DNA of 64,000 nucleotides from Dyella sp. 2HG41-7 (GTDB lineage: Bacteria; Pseudomonadota; Gammaproteobacteria; Xanthomonadales; Rhodanobacteraceae), in assembly GCF_021390675.1 (NCBI RefSeq), contig NZ_JAJEJV010000004.1, positions 2,976,001 through 3,040,000 on the forward strand, given 5' to 3'. A model generated the notes under the pieces. It was given only the letters and a program-made list of their open reading frames with translations, was not told the DNA's origin and did not search any database. Shown in pieces: positions 1 through 9,177 of the stretch (its first letter is position 1; every line of letters begins with the position of its first letter). The translations under genes were made by a program, and so were the position numbers.

Positions 1-98
1 ACGGCGTCGATCGCACGCAACTGCAGGCACTCGGCGAAATTCGCCGTCCCTCGGTCAGCGATCTGTTCGTCGCCACCATGAAGGGGACCTACGCATGA
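1..98 (+). CDS. ABC transporter ATP-binding protein, C-terminal end (partial)
   Basis: Only the last 31 codons are present, read in the frame that begins at base 3 and ends with TGA at 96-98. The tail PSVSDLFVATMKGTYA is the usual end of ATPase subunits of ABC-2 type exporters, where the phrase DLFVATM follows the nucleotide-binding domain. The stop overlaps the start of the permease gene in an ATGA junction, so the two are translationally coupled and probably form one exporter. Walker and signature motifs lie outside the window, so the assignment rests on the tail and the neighbour. Confidence 0.75.
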   Translation, partial: GVDRTQLQALGEIRRPSVSDLFVATMKGTYA

Positions 99-1060
99 AA
101 ACCCTATATTGGCTCGTCAAACGCGAATTCTGGGAACATCGCGGCGGCTTTATCTGGGCGCCGGTGATCACTGGCATCGTGTTTCTGGTGTTGAATCTGA
201 TGGGCATCGTGAGCGGCGAAGTATTCGGCTCACGCCACGGCCTGCACATCGGCCCGTTGGATGGTCAAGATATCGCTGCGAAGCTTCAATCGCTGGATGC
301 GCATCAAATGCAGGAAGTGGGCTCCGCTCTGGACCTTGCGATGCTTTCGTCCAGCGGACTAATTAGCGTGGTCTTCGCCTTCGTCGTCTTTTTCTACTGC
401 CTTGGCTCGCTCTACGACGACCGTCGCGACCGCAGCTTCCTGTTCTGGAAATCGCTGCCGATTTCCGACACCAATACCGTGCTGTCCAAAGTCATTGCGG
501 GTGCGCTGATCGCGCCGATCGCGGTGGTGGTTTGCGGTGTTTTGACGGGTATTGCGATGCTGCTGCTGTTCGCTATCACACTGTCGTTCCATGGTGTCAG
601 CGTGTGGTCGCTGCTGGTGCTGGCGCATCCGTTCCAGATGGTCGGTTTCTTGATCGGTAGCATTCCGCTCTACCTGCTGTGGGCGTTGCCGACCGTGGGC
701 TGGCTGATGCTCTGCTCGTCCTGGGCTCGCACCAAACCGTTCTTGTGGGCCGTGGTGATTCCGGTTGCGCTGGGCGTCATCATCAGCTGGTTCAACCTGC
801 TTGGCTCGGAAGATTTCAAGAGTAATTGGTACTGGCGCGATATCGTGGCCCGCGTATTGTTCAGCGTATTTCCCGGTGGCTGGTTGCACGACAGCGCCGC
901 GCATCAACTGAGCAAAGATCCGGAAAGCATCGGCCAAGTCTTCAGCCTGTCGAACTCCTACGCCGTGCTGGCCTCGCCGAATATCTGGATTGGCGCCGCA
1001 GCCGGTATCGCGATGCTCGGCGGCGCAGTATGGTTCCGCCGCTGGCGCGACGACAGCTGA
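95..1060 (+). CDS. ABC-2 type transporter permease
   Basis: A 321-residue membrane protein, probably the transmembrane subunit of the exporter whose ATPase ends at base 98. It starts MKTLYWLVKREFWEHRGG, the amphipathic N-terminus typical of ABC-2 permeases, followed by one hydrophobic segment near residues 23-40 and a large loop with HGLHIGPLDGQ. At least five more segments follow between about 105 and 310. The YDDRRDRSFLFWKSLPIS loop after the second segment is characteristic of this family. The substrate cannot be read from the sequence. The lipoprotein genes downstream may be co-transcribed, with a gap of 49 bases before the first. Confidence 0.85.
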   Translation: MKTLYWLVKREFWEHRGGFIWAPVITGIVFLVLNLMGIVSGEVFGSRHGLHIGPLDGQDIAAKLQSLDAHQMQEVGSALDLAMLSSSGLISVVFAFVVFFYCLGSLYDDRRDRSFLFWKSLPISDTNTVLSKVIAGALIAPIAVVVCGVLTGIAMLLLFAITLSFHGVSVWSLLVLAHPFQMVGFLIGSIPLYLLWALPTVGWLMLCSSWARTKPFLWAVVIPVALGVIISWFNLLGSEDFKSNWYWRDIVARVLFSVFPGGWLHDSAAHQLSKDPESIGQVFSLSNSYAVLASPNIWIGAAAGIAMLGGAVWFRRWRDDS

Positions 1061-1109
1061 GAACGCCGATCCAATCATTCACGACGCGATCAATTCAAGG
1101 GGAACCATC

Positions 1110-1631
1110 ATGAAATACGCAAGGACGGTAACGCTGTTTGCACTTTGCGCCGCACTCAGCGCCTGCGATGTTCCTGACACTTCCATGATGAACGGCGCTG
1201 TCACGCTCAAGGACAACGTGCTGACCTTGCATGCCAAAGACGCTCCCGACGCGCTGATAAGTTCGGACGGAGCGTTGCAGATCGACGGCAAGGACGTACC
1301 AGTTACGCCCGCGCAACGCGGCCTTCTGATGCTCTATTTCCAGAACGTTATGGACGTGCATCAGACCGGCGCGGAGATGGGTAAAATCGGCGCAAACATC
1401 GGCGCCAATGCGTTGAAGGACACCATCGACGGCAAGTCGAAAACCGAAAAGGACAACGACGCAAAAGCCGGTGGCGGCCAATTGAAAACGCTTGGGCTGA
1501 AGATTTGCCAGGACCAAGTCAACATCAAAAACGTGCAGGACCAGATCGCCGCATCGTTGCCTGCCTTCAAGCCGTACAGCCATATCGCGGATGACCACGA
1601 CGGCGATAAGTGCACGAAGGACGACGATTAA
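1110..1631 (+). CDS. Putative lipoprotein, DUF2884/YggN-like (paralogue 1)
   Basis: A 173-residue predicted lipoprotein. The start at 1110 is chosen because an AAGGGG ribosome site lies 7-12 bases upstream and because it gives a clean signal: MKYARTVTLFALCAALSAC, with lipobox LSAC and Cys19 as the lipidated residue. The mature part has a short acidic stretch, then ISSDGALQIDGKDVPVTPAQ, a glycine-rich helix (GAEMGKIGANIGANALKDT) and a C-terminal region with Cys residues (KICQDQVNIKNVQ and DKCTKDDD). The same blocks recur in the next gene. Architecture resembles E. coli YggN (DUF2884), whose role is unknown. No function is claimed. Confidence 0.7.
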   Translation: MKYARTVTLFALCAALSACDVPDTSMMNGAVTLKDNVLTLHAKDAPDALISSDGALQIDGKDVPVTPAQRGLLMLYFQNVMDVHQTGAEMGKIGANIGANALKDTIDGKSKTEKDNDAKAGGGQLKTLGLKICQDQVNIKNVQDQIAASLPAFKPYSHIADDHDGDKCTKDDD

Positions 1632-1756
1632 GTCGATTTGCGGAGCAAGCGCCTAGGCGCTGCGGGTGTCGTATCGCAAGTTTGCCGTCGCCAAGGAATT
1701 CCACCGCCGGCACGAAGCACCCGACATCTTGTCGAACCGAATTGGGGAACACATCC

Positions 1757-2461
1757 ATGAAAACCAACGTAGTCGCATTCGCCATACTTGCCGCGCTGCT
1801 GTTGCCGCCGCTGACCGCCTGCAGTCAATCGTCCGATGACGACGCTCATAGCGCCACGGCGCAGGCGATGAAGGAGGTGCAACAGCAGACGTCTTCGTCG
1901 GCCATCGCCGCGGAAGTTCGCAAGGGCATCGACAAGGCCAAGCAAGAGCTGCTTACGCAAGACATCGACGTGAGCAGCGTGCATATCAACAACTCCGGCA
2001 TGCACGACAGCGACGATAACAAACTCCCGAAGGCCGTGATCACGCCGCAAGGCAACTTGGTGATCGCCGGCAAGCCGGTCGACGCCACCGCTGAGCAGCA
2101 CGCCATGCTGGTGGATTACCGCCAGCAAATCATCGGCATCGCCGAAGCGGGCATGGACATCGGCGCCAGCGGCGCGGACGTCGGCGTCGCCGCCGCGAAA
2201 CAGGCGATCGTGGGCGCACTCACCGGCAAGAGCGACAAAGAAATTGAGGCGAGCATCAAACCGCAGACCGATCAGATTGAGGCCGACGCCAAGCGCCTAT
2301 GTGGTCGAATGCCCGACATGCTCGCTTCGCAACAGAAGCTGGCCGCCGCCATGCCCGCGTTCAAACCCTACGCCACGATGACGCAGAAGGACGTCGACGA
2401 CTGCGGCAAGGAAATGACCGATCAGAACGGCAAAAAGGGTTCCGCCGTTTTTTCCAACTAA
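1757..2461 (+). CDS. Putative lipoprotein, DUF2884/YggN-like (paralogue 2)
   Basis: A 234-residue predicted lipoprotein starting MKTNVVAFAILAALLLPPLTAC, with lipobox LTAC and Cys22. The mature protein adds an N-terminal segment of about 60 residues rich in Ala, Gln and Asp that paralogue 1 lacks. It then matches paralogue 1 block for block: ITPQGNLVIAGKPVDATAEQ, a Gly/Ala-rich helix (GMDIGASGADVGVAAAKQA), a region with LCGRMPDM, and a shared AAxPAFKPY motif near the end. The two therefore arose by tandem duplication. The gene is separated from paralogue 1 by 125 bases in which I see nothing else. The role is unknown, probably at the outer membrane or in the periplasm. Confidence 0.7.
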   Translation: MKTNVVAFAILAALLLPPLTACSQSSDDDAHSATAQAMKEVQQQTSSSAIAAEVRKGIDKAKQELLTQDIDVSSVHINNSGMHDSDDNKLPKAVITPQGNLVIAGKPVDATAEQHAMLVDYRQQIIGIAEAGMDIGASGADVGVAAAKQAIVGALTGKSDKEIEASIKPQTDQIEADAKRLCGRMPDMLASQQKLAAAMPAFKPYATMTQKDVDDCGKEMTDQNGKKGSAVFSN

Positions 2462-2471
2462 GTTCGAGCTG

Positions 2472-2505
2472 ACGAGGAACGACGCCAACCGGCGTCATTC
2501 CTCGT
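2472..2505. terminator. Hairpin between convergent lipoprotein gene and fumC
   Basis: Arms 2472-2486 and 2491-2505 pair over 15 positions with one C-A mismatch and a 4-base loop. The hairpin covers the last codons and stop of fumC and the end of the lipoprotein unit. There is no clear T tract on either strand, so it may be a weak or Rho-assisted bidirectional terminator. Confidence 0.4.
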
Positions 2506-3877
2506 GAATACCGCCCTTGGTCAATGCCAACGGATCGAGCAGCTTTTGCAGCCGCGCTTTCGAAAGTCCCGATTGCTCCAGCGCCACATCCATGATGGGG
2601 CGCTTTTCTTTGTACGCTTGTTTGGCGATCGCCGCGCCTTTTTCGTAACCGATCACCGGATTCAACGCGGTGACCAGAATCGGATTCATCGCGAGCGCTT
2701 GATTCACGCGCTCCTTGTTGATACGGAATCCGGCGATCGCTTTATCGGCGAGCAGGCGAGATACGTTGGCGAGGATGTGTATCGACTGCAGCAGGTTGTA
2801 GGCGATCAACGGCAGCATCACGTTGAGCTGAAAATTGCCGGATTGTCCGGCCACGGTAATCGCCGCATCGTTGCCGATGACTTGCGCCGCTACCATCGCC
2901 GTCGCTTCCGGAATCACCGGGTTCACTTTGCCCGGCATGATCGACGAGCCCGGCTGCAACGCAGGCAATTCGATTTCACCCAAGCCCGCCAGCGGCCCGG
3001 AATTCATCCAGCGCAAATCGTTGGCGATCTTCATCAACGTCACCGCCAGCGTTTTTAGCTGACCGGAAAGCTCAACTGCCGCGTCTTGCGACGCCATGCC
3101 TTCGAAAAAATTGCTCGCCGATTCGAAACGAACATCCGTGAGTTTTTTCAACGCGCGCGCGACGGCGGGGCCGAACTTCGGATCGGCGTTGATTCCCGTA
3201 CCCACGGCGGTGCCACCTAACGGCAATTGCCGCATGCGCTTGAGGCTGTCGTCGATGCGATCTTGCGCCGACGCGACTTGCGCCGACCAACCCGACAATT
3301 CCTGCCCGAAGGTAACTGGCATCGCGTCCATCAAATGCGTACGCCCCGTTTTGGGAACGTTGCGCAATTCGCGCGCGCGGCGATCGATCGTGTGTCTGAG
3401 GTGCTTCAGCGCCGGCAGCAATGCTTCGTACGCCGTCAACGTGGCGCTGACGTGAATCGCAGTGGGAATCACATCGTTGGAGCTTTGTCCGTAGTTGACG
3501 TGATCATTGGGGTGGATCTTGGTCCCAGCCTTGGTGGCGAGATGCGCGATCACCTCGTTGGCATTCATGTTGGTGCTGGTGCCCGAACCCGTCTGGAGCA
3601 CGTCGATCAGAAACTGATCGTCGTACTGCCCTTCCGCCACCGCCAATGCGGCTTTGCGAATCGCCGCCGCCTGCCCCTTCTTCACATGGCCCAATGCCAG
3701 GTTGGCGTCGGCCGCCGCGGCCTTGATCAGGCCCAGCGCGCGGATAAAGGCGCGCGGCAAATGCAGGCCGGAAATCGGAAAGTTGTCGATGGCGCGTTGG
3801 GTCTGCGCGCCGTATAGCGCCTTCGCGGGCACCTTCAATTCGCCCATGCTGTCGTGTTCCATGCGGAAGCCGCTCAT
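2495..3877 (-). CDS. fumC: Class II fumarate hydratase
   Basis: 460 residues, the normal length for the oxygen-stable, iron-free fumarase that interconverts fumarate and malate in the TCA cycle. The aspartase/fumarase signature GSSIMPGKVNPV lies at residues 310-321, with the catalytic serine in the SS loop. TGSGTSTNMNANEV (97-110), NDHVNYGQSSNDVIPTA and the general acid-base region TGRTHLMDA (His181) are intact. It is divergent from purB, a member of the same fold superfamily, with a 102-base gap between the two starts. The start MSGFRMEHDSMG matches the usual RxEHDSMG N-terminus. Confidence 0.97.
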   Translation of the reverse strand: MSGFRMEHDSMGELKVPAKALYGAQTQRAIDNFPISGLHLPRAFIRALGLIKAAAADANLALGHVKKGQAAAIRKAALAVAEGQYDDQFLIDVLQTGSGTSTNMNANEVIAHLATKAGTKIHPNDHVNYGQSSNDVIPTAIHVSATLTAYEALLPALKHLRHTIDRRARELRNVPKTGRTHLMDAMPVTFGQELSGWSAQVASAQDRIDDSLKRMRQLPLGGTAVGTGINADPKFGPAVARALKKLTDVRFESASNFFEGMASQDAAVELSGQLKTLAVTLMKIANDLRWMNSGPLAGLGEIELPALQPGSSIMPGKVNPVIPEATAMVAAQVIGNDAAITVAGQSGNFQLNVMLPLIAYNLLQSIHILANVSRLLADKAIAGFRINKERVNQALAMNPILVTALNPVIGYEKGAAIAKQAYKEKRPIMDVALEQSGLSKARLQKLLDPLALTKGGIHEE

Positions 3878-3931
3878 GGTCGCGCCTCGTGCGTTTTAGG
3901 GACCCCACAACTATAAGCCTGCAAACGTTAG

Positions 3932-5347
<1,416 letters not shown>

Positions 5348-5390
5348 TTCGACAGACCGGACAAACCAGGGAGCATTTGTCATGATGCTT

Positions 5391-5659
5391 GGGATGCTCT
5401 GATTCATTCCACATAGGTGGCATGATGTCCAGAAGGCCCGCAGGGTGTGTTGCGCGGCGCAGGGCAGACTGGCCGTCTGCTCAAGCCGCGCGACGCAGCA
5501 TGCGGGCCTTCTGGACATCACCCTCCGGGCCGATTCTGTGTGTCCGCATGCCTTCGGTCCATCGACTCGAAAGACGGCCAGTCTGTCTTCGCCGATGGCC
5601 CTGTGGCCTGCAGACACACAGTACCGGTGACACCTGTGTGGAATGAATCAGAGCATCCC
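5391..5659. repeat. Dispersed palindromic element, copy 1 (269 bp, MITE-like)
   Basis: It fills most of the gap between purB and the TSUP gene. It is bounded by a perfect 23-bp terminal inverted repeat (5391-5413 and 5637-5659, outer end GGGATGCTCTGA), flanked by TT on both sides. Inside are two hairpin modules. Module 1 has perfect 20-bp arms at 5423-5442 and 5501-5520 around a smaller GCAGAC/GTCTGC hairpin. Module 2 has imperfect arms (CTGTGTGTC at 5536-5544 with GACACACAG at 5613-5621, CCATCG at 5559-5564 with CGATGG at 5593-5598) around AGAC/GTCT. A second copy lies at 58736-59003 in reverse orientation. No credible ORF is inside. It resembles a non-autonomous element or composite REP; the family is not identified. 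Confidence 0.85.
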
Positions 5660-5680
5660 TTGTCGGCCTGAACGAGAGTC

Positions 5681-6433
5681 ATGGCGCCCTTTTCCGAATT
5701 CCTGATATTCGCCGGTATCGGTGCGCTCGCCCAACTTGTGGACGGCGCGCTGGGCATGGCCTATGGCGTCACGTCGGCGGGGATGCTGCTGGGCATCGGC
5801 ATGCCGCCGGCACTCGCGAGCGCCAGTGTGCATTACGCGGAAACTTTTACGTGCGGCGCGTCGGGCCTCAGCCACTGGTGGGCCGGCAATGTGCAACGCA
5901 ATTTGTTTTGGGCGCTGGTGATTCCAGGCGTGATCGGCGCGGTGATCGGTGCGACTGCGCTCGCGCATATGCCGCCGATATGGATACGGTATTTCCTTAC
6001 GCCGTATCTGCTCGCCATGGGCTTGTTTCTGGTCTTTCGCACTACGCGCCGCAAAGATCGCCGCACCGATGTGCCGCACGGCACGCGCGTATTGGGCTTT
6101 ATCGCCGGCTTGCTCGATGCTGCCGGCGGCGGCGGGTGGAGCGCACTCACAGTGACGACGATGGTTGCGCGCGGACAAGAGCCGCGCACCGTCATTGGCA
6201 GCGTGCATTTGGCCAAATGCATCGTGAGCCTCGCTGCGAGCATCACGTTTTTGCTCAGCATTGGTCAAAGCAAGTTGCATGTGGTGCTGGGCCTGATTTT
6301 CGGCGGTGTAGCCGCAGCGCCGTTCGGCGCATGGCTGGTGCGCCGATTGCCGCCGCGCGTGTCCACGCTCATGGCCGGCCTGACCGTGCTGGCCCTAGGC
6401 ATCTACAACTTCTATCACCTGATGCATCGGTGA
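5681..6433 (+). CDS. TSUP family (TauE/SafE) membrane permease
   Basis: 250 residues with about eight hydrophobic segments. It shows the two-fold TauE/SafE pattern: an N-terminal half with AQLVDGALGMAYGVTSAGML and a second half with GFIAGLLDAAGGGGWSALT. Members move sulfite, sulfonates or related organic anions across the inner membrane, but the substrate cannot be told from sequence. The start at 5681 follows a GAGAG site eight bases upstream. The element end at 5659 lies 21 bases before the start, so the repeat probably supplies part of the 5' untranslated region. The downstream gene is convergent, 16 bases away. Confidence 0.85.
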   Translation: MAPFSEFLIFAGIGALAQLVDGALGMAYGVTSAGMLLGIGMPPALASASVHYAETFTCGASGLSHWWAGNVQRNLFWALVIPGVIGAVIGATALAHMPPIWIRYFLTPYLLAMGLFLVFRTTRRKDRRTDVPHGTRVLGFIAGLLDAAGGGGWSALTVTTMVARGQEPRTVIGSVHLAKCIVSLAASITFLLSIGQSKLHVVLGLIFGGVAAAPFGAWLVRRLPPRVSTLMAGLTVLALGIYNFYHLMHR

Positions 6434-6449
6434 GTTGGGCCCGAAAGCG

Positions 6450-7058
6450 CTAACGCGACAAATCGCAGATCCAGTTCACCTCCCAATTTTTGCCGTCCGG
6501 CGAAAACGATTGCTCCATATGCGCTGCGTGCGGCGACACGTTGAGCCACATCCAACGCACCAGCACCACGCGACCGTTCCATGTAACGCGGTTGTAAAAC
6601 TCACCGCGATTCCCGTGGAATTCGCCAACGACAGGCGCCGCCGGATCGAGTTCGGCGTTGTCCAGATCGAGCCCGTAGATGATCCACTGACGGGTTTTCG
6701 GGTTGTACATACGCAAGGTCTGCGCTTTGAGATGCTCTTTCCCGTCCGTACTGGTGACTTCGAATTGCTCGAAATTCGCATTGGTGTCGAGCAGTTTGTG
6801 ATGATTGGAAATACCGTCGTATTCGACCCAGACGTGAGAGCCGTTGAGTCGATCCGGCAGCCTGCGCACATGCGCTTTCCAATCGCCGATAAGGAAGTCG
6901 AAATCGTGAGAGCCGTCGTGCTGCGGTCCGGCGAATATCGCCGTGGGATTGGACGCTGTGTCGTCCGCGGCGACGGGAACGGCAATCCCCATCAACAACG
7001 CCGCGCTCATCATTAGCGATACGAGGGCTTTCGGTTTAGTCAGTTTCCGTACGACCAT
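6450..7058 (-). CDS. Secreted protein of unknown function (DUF1579-like)
   Basis: 202 residues with a signal peptide: basic start MVVRKLTKPK, hydrophobic stretch to about residue 28, then VPVAADD as a likely cleavage region. The mature part begins HDFDFLIGDWKAHVRRL, a pattern of small beta-barrel, lipocalin-like proteins of the DUF1579 type in which a 'DFLIGxW' phrase opens the barrel. Further strands include WVEYDGISNHHKLLD, LRMYNPKTRQWIIYGLD and VTWNGRVVLVRWMW. A GGGAG ribosome site precedes the start. It is transcribed alone, divergent from roxA. No catalytic motif is recognised and the ligand, if any, is unknown. Confidence 0.65.
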   Translation of the reverse strand: MVVRKLTKPKALVSLMMSAALLMGIAVPVAADDTASNPTAIFAGPQHDGSHDFDFLIGDWKAHVRRLPDRLNGSHVWVEYDGISNHHKLLDTNANFEQFEVTSTDGKEHLKAQTLRMYNPKTRQWIIYGLDLDNAELDPAAPVVGEFHGNRGEFYNRVTWNGRVVLVRWMWLNVSPHAAHMEQSFSPDGKNWEVNWICDLSR

Positions 7059-7201
7059 GCTCTGCTCCCGCGAGTTGACGCGATAGGAAGGGGGTTGCCG
7101 CCGGTTACCGCCCCCGGCGCAGTGCTAGGTCATGCGCCTGGGTGGGGTGTGGCGGCGGGGCCTACGCTTATCGATAGTCGGATTCCATACAATGACCACC
7201 T

Positions 7202-8413
7202 ATGACTCTTTCTAACGCATCCCGTAAACCACTACCCATCGAAGTAAGCGGTTCGTCGAAACTGCCGCTGGGCATGACTGACGCGCAGTTTCTGCGCGAT
7301 TACTGGCAGAAGCGACCGTTGCTGATTCGCAACGCCTTCCCCGATTTCCACTTGCCGATCCAACCGGAAGATCTGGCCGGACTGGCGTGCGAAGAAAGCG
7401 CGCTGTCGCGTCTAATCCAACACGATGAAGATCGCGAACGCTGGCGGGTAAAAACCGGTCCGCTAAGCGAAGACGATTTCAGCAAAACCGGCGACGCCAA
7501 TTGGACGCTGCTGGTGCAAGACGTCGACAAGTGGGATATGGACGTCGCCGCGCTGCTGGTGCATTTCAGCTTTCTGCCCAGCTGGCGCGTGGACGATGTG
7601 ATGATTTCCTACGCCGAGCCTGGTGGCGGCGTCGGCGCGCATGTCGATCAATACGATGTGTTTTTGCTACAGGGTCTCGGGCAACGTCATTGGGCGATCA
7701 GCACCGATCCGCATGCGCCGAAAGATTTTCGTCTCGACGTCGAGCTCAAGCAGTTGCAGCATTTTGCACCCACGCACGAGTGGCTGCTCGATCCGGGCGA
7801 CATGTTGTATTTGCCGCCAGGTATCCCACACGACGGCGTGGCGTTCGGTGGCCCGTGCATGACGTTCTCCATCGGCATGCGCGCGCCGTCGCAAGCCGAA
7901 CTGGTGGGCGATCTCGCCGATTACCTCGCCGAGCGCTTGTCGGAGGAGCAGCGTTACGCCGATCCGGATCTTGCGCCGGTCAAACGCACGGGTGAAATCG
8001 ATAAGGCCGCGCTCAATCGCGTGCGCGTCGCAGTGCCGTTTGCCGCATCGCTGGATGACGCCGCGTTGGTCGACTGGTTCGGCTGCTTTATCACGCGTTA
8101 TCGCAGCGCGCAGACGCCGTTGGCGCCGAGCAAACCGGTCAGCGAAGCGGCTTTGATGAAGCAACTGTCGAACGGCGCGTCGCTGTTGCGCCATCCATGG
8201 TCGCGTATGGCATGGGCGCAGGTCGGCTCGCGTTGCTGGTTGTACGTCAATGGCCATGCTTATCCGGCGTCGGTGCGTCGCGCCACACAGCTTTGCGCGG
8301 AGCGTACGCTGTCGCCGCCATTCGAATTGTCCGCCAACGATCTCGCCCTGTTGCTGGCGCTGGTCAATGATGGACATCTGATTCCCCGCCGGCTTCGAGG
8401 GCACCGCGCATGA
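7202..8413 (+). CDS. roxA: JmjC-type ribosomal protein arginine hydroxylase (ribosomal oxygenase)
   Basis: 403 residues, the size of E. coli YcfD/RoxA, a 2-oxoglutarate and Fe(II)-dependent oxygenase that hydroxylates an arginine of ribosomal protein uL16. The metal triad is visible: GGGVGAHVDQYDVF gives His147 and Asp149, and PPGIPHDGVAFG gives His210. The N-terminal FLRDYWQKRPLLIRNAF is the standard opening of this family, and a C-terminal winged-helix-like region follows residue 250. There is no Shine-Dalgarno sequence before ATG 7202. A TACAAT hexamer at 7188-7193 would place transcription start within a few bases of it. The stop overlaps the next gene (ATGA). Confidence 0.88.
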   Translation: MTLSNASRKPLPIEVSGSSKLPLGMTDAQFLRDYWQKRPLLIRNAFPDFHLPIQPEDLAGLACEESALSRLIQHDEDRERWRVKTGPLSEDDFSKTGDANWTLLVQDVDKWDMDVAALLVHFSFLPSWRVDDVMISYAEPGGGVGAHVDQYDVFLLQGLGQRHWAISTDPHAPKDFRLDVELKQLQHFAPTHEWLLDPGDMLYLPPGIPHDGVAFGGPCMTFSIGMRAPSQAELVGDLADYLAERLSEEQRYADPDLAPVKRTGEIDKAALNRVRVAVPFAASLDDAALVDWFGCFITRYRSAQTPLAPSKPVSEAALMKQLSNGASLLRHPWSRMAWAQVGSRCWLYVNGHAYPASVRRATQLCAERTLSPPFELSANDLALLLALVNDGHLIPRRLRGHRA

Positions 8414-8925
8414 ATACCCCATCGCTCACCCCGGACGATGGCGCCCGGGCCGTTACCGGGCTCGATGCCATTGCGGCGATGCGCCTGGAATTGCTGACCG
8501 CGACGCGCTTCAAGCTGCACATCCACCTGCCCACCCTTCCGGCGTCGGTGCTGAGCAGCGAGGCCGAGCTGGCCGAGCTGCGTCGCATCGCCATCTCCGG
8601 CCGCGGGGCAGAGATTCGCGTCTTGCTGGGAAATCCCTCGGCGGCGTTGCGCACGGGGCACCGCCTGATCGATCTGGCGCAACGACTCCCCAGCGTCCTG
8701 CAAATTCGCAGCCCCGCCCACGACGAAGACGAAAACGGCATCAAAAACGCCAGCAGCTGGCTGCTCAACGACGCCAGCGGCTATCTGTTCCAGCCCGATG
8801 CCGATCGCTGGGAAGGCCGGGCAGCCCTGCGAGACGGCCCCGGACAAGCGCCTTTGTTGCTGCAGTTCGAACAAATCTGGGAGCGCGCGGCGCCCGCCAG
8901 CCAACTGCAGGCGCTCGGCTTGTAA
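8410..8925 (+). CDS. Conserved hypothetical protein (possibly DUF7931)
   Basis: 171 residues, overlapping roxA by four bases (ATGA), so it is translated with the oxygenase. The sequence shows alternating helix and strand: GLDAIAAMRLELLTATRFKL, ELRRIAISGRGAEIRVLLGN, LAQRLPSVLQIRSP, then SSWLLNDASGYLFQPDADRW and a C-terminal FEQIWERA helix. This looks like half of a phospholipase-D-like fold, without an HKD motif. I associate the pattern with DUF7931 of Xanthomonadales, but only weakly. A link to ribosome hydroxylation is suggested by the coupling alone. Confidence 0.6.
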   Translation: MNTPSLTPDDGARAVTGLDAIAAMRLELLTATRFKLHIHLPTLPASVLSSEAELAELRRIAISGRGAEIRVLLGNPSAALRTGHRLIDLAQRLPSVLQIRSPAHDEDENGIKNASSWLLNDASGYLFQPDADRWEGRAALRDGPGQAPLLLQFEQIWERAAPASQLQALGL

Positions 8926-9068
8926 ACCATTGGCTGAATACCCATGCAGGCATCGCCAATGGCGACTGTCGGCTTATTCGGCGACCGGACGCGCTAAAGC
9001 ATTGTCAGGCCTACATTCGCGTAGGCAGATACCGACACCGGCATCCATGGCCGGCAGCGCTTATCAGC

Positions 9069-9099
9069 TTGCCGCATTGCGGAAAGCGCAGGCTATAAT
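9069..9099 (+). promoter_or_regulatory. Candidate sucA promoter
   Basis: A consensus TATAAT lies at 9094-9099, about 80 bases before the sucA GTG. The best -35 is TTGCCG at 9069-9074, but the 19-base spacer is long, so only the -10 is well supported. Confidence 0.5.
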
Positions 9100-9177
9100 T
9101 AACAGGATTTTTCGCCGGCGAACCCCTGGCATGACCAAAGTGGTTCGCTGAGGCTTCCCTTCCCTGCCGGTGGTGAC

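Noticed and set aside
5389-5671. Several short ORFs inside repeat copies 1 and 2
   Set aside because: They arise from the palindromic arms, read in several frames on both strands, and lack ribosome sites.
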